From JBBQHX01 sp038324385 (GTDB lineage Bacteria > Gemmatimonadota > Gemmatimonadetes > Gemmatimonadales > Gemmatimonadaceae): a DNA stretch of 9,835 nt. The position numbers and the translations under genes were made by a program. The stretch is taken from positions 1 to 9,835 of the forward strand of contig JBBQHX010000128.1 of NCBI GenBank assembly GCA_038324385.1. The letters are read 5' to 3'. The first letter of the stretch is position 1. Each line of letters begins with the position of its first letter. Under the pieces are notes generated by a model that saw nothing but the letters and a program-made list of their open reading frames with translations, made no database searches and had not been told where the DNA came from. This document shows, piece by piece, positions 6,241 to 9,835 of the stretch.

Positions 6241-7547
6241 CAGGGAAGTCCGAGGTTGAAGCGCGGGATGTACGTGATTCGCAGGCGCGGCCGGAGCGCC
6301 GCGGGGGCCTCGCTCGAGAAGAAACGGAGTTCCTCGGGAGCGAGTCCCTCGCTGCTGACCTGCAGGACGAGCGCCCGCTGTGGGCGGTTGGGGGTGTCCG
6401 TCTGCCAGAACAGAAGGAGCGACTGCAGCTCGATCGCGCGTTCGCCGCTGTCGGCGGGCGAAAGCCGCAGCGTCTCGATGAGACGCGTGTCGAGGCCACC
6501 CGCCGACGGGTTGCCGGCAAGCAGAATGGACTGCACGACATCGGTGACGGCGTCGGACGCCTTCACCGGGAGCGGCGTGAGCGTCACCGAATCGCCGAGT
6601 GACGTGCCCGGTACCGGACGCTGCGTCAGCACCAGCGTGGCGCGGACGATTGTGGCCGAATCGAGAATGGCGCGCGGGATGGTGAAGCGGATCAATGTGC
6701 GGCGCGCCGGCAGACCGCCGACGCCGAGCGTCGCGGACGGGAGCGGCGAGGCACCGGCGGCCACCAGCACGAACGACGTCAGGCTCCGCCGCACGCGATC
6801 GTCGGTGGTCGGCGTCAGGGAGCTCGGTGTGGCGAGCAGCGGCCCGACGTTCTCGTCAGGCGACGGGTCTACACCCAGAGCGACGTCGATCGGGGCGAGC
6901 CGCACGAGCGCGCGGCCGGACGGAGTGGATGCGCGGACGCCGAGCCTGACGCGGCCGGGGCCGCGAATCGCCGCGAGGATGCGCGATTCGACGAGCGGGA
7001 TCCGGATCGTATCGGCCGTCAGCGGTGCCGGGATCGTCACCGAGCCGAGCAGCCGCGCCGGCACGAACCGCCCGATCAGCGGCGTGAGGTCGTCGTCCGC
7101 GCCGTCACCGTCGACGTCGTACACCTCGAGCATGGTGCCCGCCGGGTAGGACGAGTTCGTCGTGTCGAGGCGGACGCGGAGGTAGGCATCGACCAGTTCG
7201 GTGATGTCGACCGAGTCCTGGCCAAGCGGTTGAAAGCGGCGCGGCACCGCGTCGAAGCGGTAGATGGCTCGCGTGTCGAGCGTCGTGCCCTCGCGGGCGA
7301 CGAGCAGCGCATTCTCCTCGCCGCGGAGCGGGAACCCCTGCACCGTGGTATCCAGGAGCACCGGATCGATGTTGATCTGCTGCACGTTGACCTGCTGGTC
7401 CGGGCAGAGCAGCGGGCAGCCTCCCTCGGATTCGAGGTCGGTCGAGCAGGCGGCGGCGCCGGTTGCGAGCAGTAGCGCGCCACCGATCACCGTCGCGCGA
7501 CCTCGGAGGCCACGGAAACGGGTACTGCGCGAGAAGTTCAGCTTCAT
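6240..7547 (-). CDS. Predicted lipoprotein with tandem DNRLRE-like modules and a calcium-type Asp loop
   Basis: The product has 435 residues. It starts with a basic N-terminus, a hydrophobic stretch (about 19-30) and a lipobox-like GAAAC with C34 as the likely lipidated cysteine. A CPLLC pair (C44, C48) follows. After that come two beta-rich modules of similar order. Each begins with a short strand of the type RAIYRFD (93-99) or RTLIRFTIP and continues through an alternating beta segment. The second closes with LRFFSSEAP and RPRLRITYIP, the ending typical of the DNRLRE domain (a secreted, probably carbohydrate-binding or adhesion domain). Residues 144-153 (DVDGDGADDD) match a DxDxDG calcium-binding loop. 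A surface or periplasmic role in binding or anchoring is likely, but no substrate can be named. The ATG at 7545-7547 has no good Shine-Dalgarno. The following barrel gene overlaps it by one base, suggesting that the two act together. Confidence 0.72.
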   Translation of the reverse strand: MKLNFSRSTRFRGLRGRATVIGGALLLATGAAACSTDLESEGGCPLLCPDQQVNVQQINIDPVLLDTTVQGFPLRGEENALLVAREGTTLDTRAIYRFDAVPRRFQPLGQDSVDITELVDAYLRVRLDTTNSSYPAGTMLEVYDVDGDGADDDLTPLIGRFVPARLLGSVTIPAPLTADTIRIPLVESRILAAIRGPGRVRLGVRASTPSGRALVRLAPIDVALGVDPSPDENVGPLLATPSSLTPTTDDRVRRSLTSFVLVAAGASPLPSATLGVGGLPARRTLIRFTIPRAILDSATIVRATLVLTQRPVPGTSLGDSVTLTPLPVKASDAVTDVVQSILLAGNPSAGGLDTRLIETLRLSPADSGERAIELQSLLLFWQTDTPNRPQRALVLQVSSEGLAPEELRFFSSEAPAALRPRLRITYIPRFNLGLP

Positions 7548-7662
7548 CAGGATTCGGACACCCGTCCGGGCGACGAGCGCACGGACGAACGAGGTGGGCG
7601 AACAGAGAGGACGACCGCACGACGGAGCCGCGTGAGGCGTCTCCGGTGCCGCGTGGTAGCAG
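7548..7662. other. Gap between cdd and the lipoprotein gene
   Basis: This 115-bp stretch has no supportable gene. It should hold any terminator for the alr-deoB-cdd run and any promoter for the lipoprotein run. Two weak hairpins are visible: 7623-7645 (CGGAG/CTCCG arms, one A-G mismatch and three more pairs around a 5-base loop) and 7555-7568 (CGGAC/GTCCG around a 4-base loop). The second ends only eight bases before the lipoprotein ATG, so it could affect ribosome access. Neither is followed by a T run. I see no good -10/-35 pair, though promoters in such GC-rich genomes are hard to spot by eye. Confidence 0.5.
7623..7655. repeat. 12-bp direct repeat with 21-bp period downstream of cdd
   Basis: CGGAGCCGCGTG at 7623-7634 and CGGTGCCGCGTG at 7644-7655 differ at one base and are spaced exactly 21 bp start to start, about two turns of the helix. 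Such spacing puts both copies on the same DNA face, as expected for a paired protein-binding site. The first copy and the start of the second also form the arms of the weak hairpin at 7623-7645. With only two copies in GC-rich DNA, chance is a real alternative. Confidence 0.3.
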
Positions 7663-8070
7663 TTAGGATCGATCGAGCCAGCTCGGACTGAAGGGCGAGG
7701 GCAGCAGGTCGGCGAGCGACCAGCGTCGCTCCTCCCCCGCCCGCGTCACACTGACGACAGAGAGCGCCGGCGCGAACTCGGCCAGCATCTGCCGGCAGAT
7801 TCCACACGGCGGCGCCGGCTCACCGCGCTCCGTCGCGACCACCACCGCCGTAAAGCGCTGATGTCCCTGCGCGACCGCCGCTCCGATCGCCGCCCGCTCG
7901 GCGCACAGCCCGGCCGGATAGCTCGCGTTCTCGACGTTACATCCGGTCACGATGGTCCCATCGGCGCAGCGGAGCGCGGCGCCGACCCGGAACCGGGAAT
8001 ATGGCGCGTAGGCATGCTCCATGGCGGCCAGGGCGGCAATCTTGAGCGCGTCGGTCTGGTCGTCGGTCAC
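7663..8070 (-). CDS. cdd: Cytidine deaminase
   Basis: The enzyme hydrolyses cytidine and deoxycytidine to uridine and deoxyuridine plus ammonia in pyrimidine salvage. At 135 residues it is the small, tetrameric, zinc-dependent type, as in Bacillus subtilis. The substrate-binding segment YAPYSRFRVGAAL is at 21-33. The active-site segment NVENASYPAGLCAERAA has zinc ligand C56 and catalytic E58. PPCGICRQ provides zinc ligands C89 and C92. The three cysteine ligands confirm the short homotetrameric class. The GTG start (8068-8070) overlaps the deoB stop in a GTGA and has a well-placed GGAG seven bases upstream. The stop is TAA at 7663-7665. The gene sits directly after deoB, so base deamination and pentose recovery from nucleosides are made together. 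Confidence 0.97.
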   Translation of the reverse strand: MTDDQTDALKIAALAAMEHAYAPYSRFRVGAALRCADGTIVTGCNVENASYPAGLCAERAAIGAAVAQGHQRFTAVVVATERGEPAPPCGICRQMLAEFAPALSVVSVTRAGEERRWSLADLLPSPFSPSWLDRS

Positions 8071-9227
8071 GTGATCGCTCCGAGGAACGACGTGCCCGCG
8101 CCGCGAAAGTCGATCCCGAAGGCGTCCGCCACGGTCGCGCCGAGGTCGGCGAAGGTCGGCCGTACGCCGACCGAGACGGGACGGACGGCGGGCCCGGCGA
8201 TCAGTAGCGGAACCTGCTCCCGCGCGTGGTCGGACGAGGGCGTGGTCGGGTCGTTGCCGTGGTCTGCAGTCAAGATGAACAGGTCGTCGGGGCGAAGAGT
8301 GGCGAGTAGCGCCGGCAGGGCATCGTCGAACTCGACGAGGGCGCGGGCGAAACCCGGCGCGTCGTTCCGATGCCCGTAGAGCTGGTCGAAATCTACCAAG
8401 TTGGCGAACAGGAACCCACCCGATGCGGTGGATAGCCATCCTTTGATGGCCGCGAGCCCCTCAGGGTTGCCGCTCGTGTGCGTGCTCGTGATCCCGCGAC
8501 CGGCGAACAGATCGTCGACCTTCCCCACCCCCGTGCGCGCGATCCCGGCCTTCGCCAGCGCATCGAGCAGCGTCTCGGCGGGCGGGACGATGCTGTAGTC
8601 CCGACGGTTGGCCGTTCGGGTGTAGGCGCCCGGAGCGCCGAGAAAGGGGCGCGCGATGACCCGCGACGCGTCGTGCGGTGGAACGAGCAGCGCGCGGGCC
8701 GTCTCGCACGCCGCGTAGAGGTCGGCCAGCGGGACGACCTCCTCGTGGGCGGCGACCTGGAAGACGGAATCGGCCGAGGTGTAAAGAATCCATGCGCCCG
8801 TTCGCTGGTGCTCGGGTCCGAACTCGGCCAGCACGTCGGTGCCGCTCCCAACCACGTTGCCGATAACGGCGCGACCGGTCGCACGGGCGAAGGCTTCGAC
8901 GACGGCCGGAGGGAACCCGTCCGGGTAGGTCGGAAAGGGACGATCCAGTTGGACGCCGGCGATCTCCCAGTGACCGCTCGTGCTGTCCTTCCCGGCCGAT
9001 GCCGGCTGGAGGATGCCGTGCGCGGCCGCCGGCGTCACGTCGGCGCGGAGCCCGTCGATGGGCGCGAGCACCCCAAGCCCGAGGCGCTCGAGCGCAGGCA
9101 GCGTCAGCCCACCGACCGCGCGCGCCGTATTCGCCAACGTGTGGCTTCCGACGTCTCCGTAGGCGGCTGCATCGGGAGCCGCACCGATTCCCACGCCGTC
9201 GAGCACGAGCAGGGCGACCCGCCTCAC
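8067..9227 (-). CDS. deoB: Phosphopentomutase
   Basis: The enzyme interconverts (deoxy)ribose 1-phosphate and 5-phosphate, linking nucleoside phosphorolysis to central carbon metabolism. The product has 386 residues, close to B. subtilis DeoB (about 394). It belongs to the alkaline phosphatase superfamily. All six di-manganese ligands known from the Bacillus cereus enzyme have matches: D10 (LDGVGIG), D281 and H286 (NLVDFDQLYGHR), D322 and H323 (TADHGNDPT), and H334 (SDHARE). The phospho-acceptor region reads GKDSTSGHWEIAG (79-91). S84 stands where the B. cereus enzyme has its acceptor Thr; E. coli also has Ser there as far as I recall. SADSVFQVAAHEE (151-163) is a further family signature. 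The GTG start at 9225-9227 overlaps the alr stop (GTGA) and has GGAG eight bases upstream. The open frame to 9470 lies inside alr and was not used. Confidence 0.97.
   Translation of the reverse strand: MRRVALLVLDGVGIGAAPDAAAYGDVGSHTLANTARAVGGLTLPALERLGLGVLAPIDGLRADVTPAAAHGILQPASAGKDSTSGHWEIAGVQLDRPFPTYPDGFPPAVVEAFARATGRAVIGNVVGSGTDVLAEFGPEHQRTGAWILYTSADSVFQVAAHEEVVPLADLYAACETARALLVPPHDASRVIARPFLGAPGAYTRTANRRDYSIVPPAETLLDALAKAGIARTGVGKVDDLFAGRGITSTHTSGNPEGLAAIKGWLSTASGGFLFANLVDFDQLYGHRNDAPGFARALVEFDDALPALLATLRPDDLFILTADHGNDPTTPSSDHAREQVPLLIAGPAVRPVSVGVRPTFADLGATVADAFGIDFRGAGTSFLGAIT
8078..8081 (-). promoter_or_regulatory. Ribosome-binding site of cdd
   Basis: GGAG on the minus strand lies seven bases before the GTG at 8070, inside the last codons of deoB. 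It supports the GTG over any in-frame start further upstream and shows that cdd can also recruit ribosomes directly. Confidence 0.75.
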
Positions 9228-9835
9228 GAGCCGCGCTCCGCGCTGAGCTGATTCAGCGGCAGCCGCCCGCGGAGCCGCGTCAGCACCTCGTATGGCGACA
9301 TGTCGGCCAGGCGGGCGAGCGTTGGCACGTCGGGGGCCACGTCGTCCGCCCCGCCGATCAGGGTGACCGTCTCGCCCACCGCGCACGGTGTGTCGGTGAC
9401 GTCGAGCATCGTCATGTCCATGGTCACGAGACCCGCCACCGGCGCGCGGCGTCCGCCCACGTCGGCCCACCCGCGATTGCCCAGCACGCGCGGGTAGCCG
9501 TCCCCGTACCCCACCGCCACGGTGGCGATCCGCCGCATTCCGAGCGCACGGTAGGTCTGGAGGTAGCTGACCGTCTCGCCATCGGCGACGCCGCGAATGT
9601 CGACGATCCGGGCGCGCAGCGTGACCACTGGCCGCGGTGGCGGCGCGTGGAGCTCGGGCACCCCAACGCCGTAGAGATAGACGCCCGGCCGCGCGAGATC
9701 GAAGCGCGACGGGGCGGTGCGCTGCATCGCGGCGCTGTTCTCCGCGTGCAGCAGGCGGGGACGCGCCGGGAGAGCGGCGACGGCGGCGTCGAAGCGTGCG
9801 AGTTGGCGCTCCATGCTCCCATCGAGGAGCTCAGC
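9224..9835 (-). CDS. alr: Alanine racemase, C-terminal part (truncated by window edge)
   Basis: This is the PLP-dependent enzyme that interconverts L- and D-alanine for peptidoglycan. Only the last 203 residues are visible; the start and the N-terminal barrel with the PLP-binding lysine lie beyond the right edge. Visible signatures are HAENSAAMQR, FDLARPGVYLYG, and AVGYGDGYPR with the catalytic tyrosine (codon 9506-9508), which corresponds to the Tyr acting from the partner subunit in the Geobacillus enzyme. TMDMTMLDVTD matches the conserved methionine segment of the C-terminal domain, and SPYEVLTRLRGRLP is a usual Alr ending. Small variations (Gly in GYGDGY where Ala is common, Glu in HAENSAA) look harmless. 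The TGA at 9224-9226 overlaps the deoB GTG, so alr is the first visible gene of an alr-deoB-cdd run. Confidence 0.96.
   Translation of the reverse strand, partial: AELLDGSMERQLARFDAAVAALPARPRLLHAENSAAMQRTAPSRFDLARPGVYLYGVGVPELHAPPPRPVVTLRARIVDIRGVADGETVSYLQTYRALGMRRIATVAVGYGDGYPRVLGNRGWADVGGRRAPVAGLVTMDMTMLDVTDTPCAVGETVTLIGGADDVAPDVPTLARLADMSPYEVLTRLRGRLPLNQLSAERGS
9236..9239 (-). promoter_or_regulatory. Ribosome-binding site of deoB
   Basis: GGAG on the minus strand lies eight bases before the GTG at 9227, within the end of alr. It fixes the short deoB start, which gives a protein that begins right at the first beta strand of the family (VRRVALLVLDG). Confidence 0.75.

Noticed and set aside
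8478..9251. 257-residue open frame on the plus strand opposite deoB
   Set aside because: It lies entirely across deoB and the alr end, and its product looks like an Arg-rich shadow.
9228..9470. N-terminal extension of phosphopentomutase by 81 residues
   Set aside because: It lies inside the alanine racemase gene. The GTG at 9227 has a proper GGAG site and gives the family's normal N-terminus.
1..9835. CRISPR arrays, insertion sequences, tRNA or rRNA genes, toxin-antitoxin or phage genes
   Set aside because: No spaced repeats, transposase motifs, terminal inverted repeats of elements, tRNA-like cloverleaf sequences or phage-type genes were seen. The window is almost filled by conserved chromosomal genes.

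Overview
The window reads as an ordinary stretch of a high-GC bacterial chromosome. Every supported gene is on the minus strand, so transcription runs from right to left. The strong G/C preference at third codon positions makes long open frames on the opposite strand that are only shadows. A PorV/FadL-like barrel, a lipoprotein signal peptide and the mix of housekeeping genes point to a diderm bacterium. The combination would suit Gemmatimonadota or a neighbouring phylum, but that placement is inference from style and content and was not tested by a search.

Right-hand block (9835 to 7663): the 3' part of an alanine racemase gene (alr, running off the right edge), then phosphopentomutase (deoB), then cytidine deaminase (cdd). 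Each junction is a 4-base GTGA overlap with a GGAG ribosome-binding site inside the upstream gene. This is a compact operon joining D-alanine supply with nucleoside salvage. A 115-bp gap (7548-7662) follows, holding small repeats and weak hairpins but no convincing promoter.

Middle block (7547 to 3921): a predicted lipoprotein with two DNRLRE-like modules and an Asp-rich calcium-type loop, a PorV/FadL-like outer-membrane barrel, and a soluble receiver-histidine kinase hybrid. Left block (3921 to 1): two related radical-SAM methylthiotransferases, MtaB and MiaB, which modify different classes of A37 in tRNA. After a 102-bp gap dominated by a 20-bp perfect inverted repeat comes the N-terminal half of the DNA-uptake channel ComEC, cut off by the left edge. 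From the lipoprotein gene to miaB the five genes overlap by 1 or 4 bases or are 16 bases apart, so they look like one translationally coupled unit of very mixed function.

I found no mobile element, CRISPR array, tRNA, rRNA or clear novel system. The points most worth a second look are the lipoprotein/barrel/kinase trio, the enlarged loop in the kinase receiver domain, the adjacent methylthiotransferase pair and the large hairpin in front of comEC.
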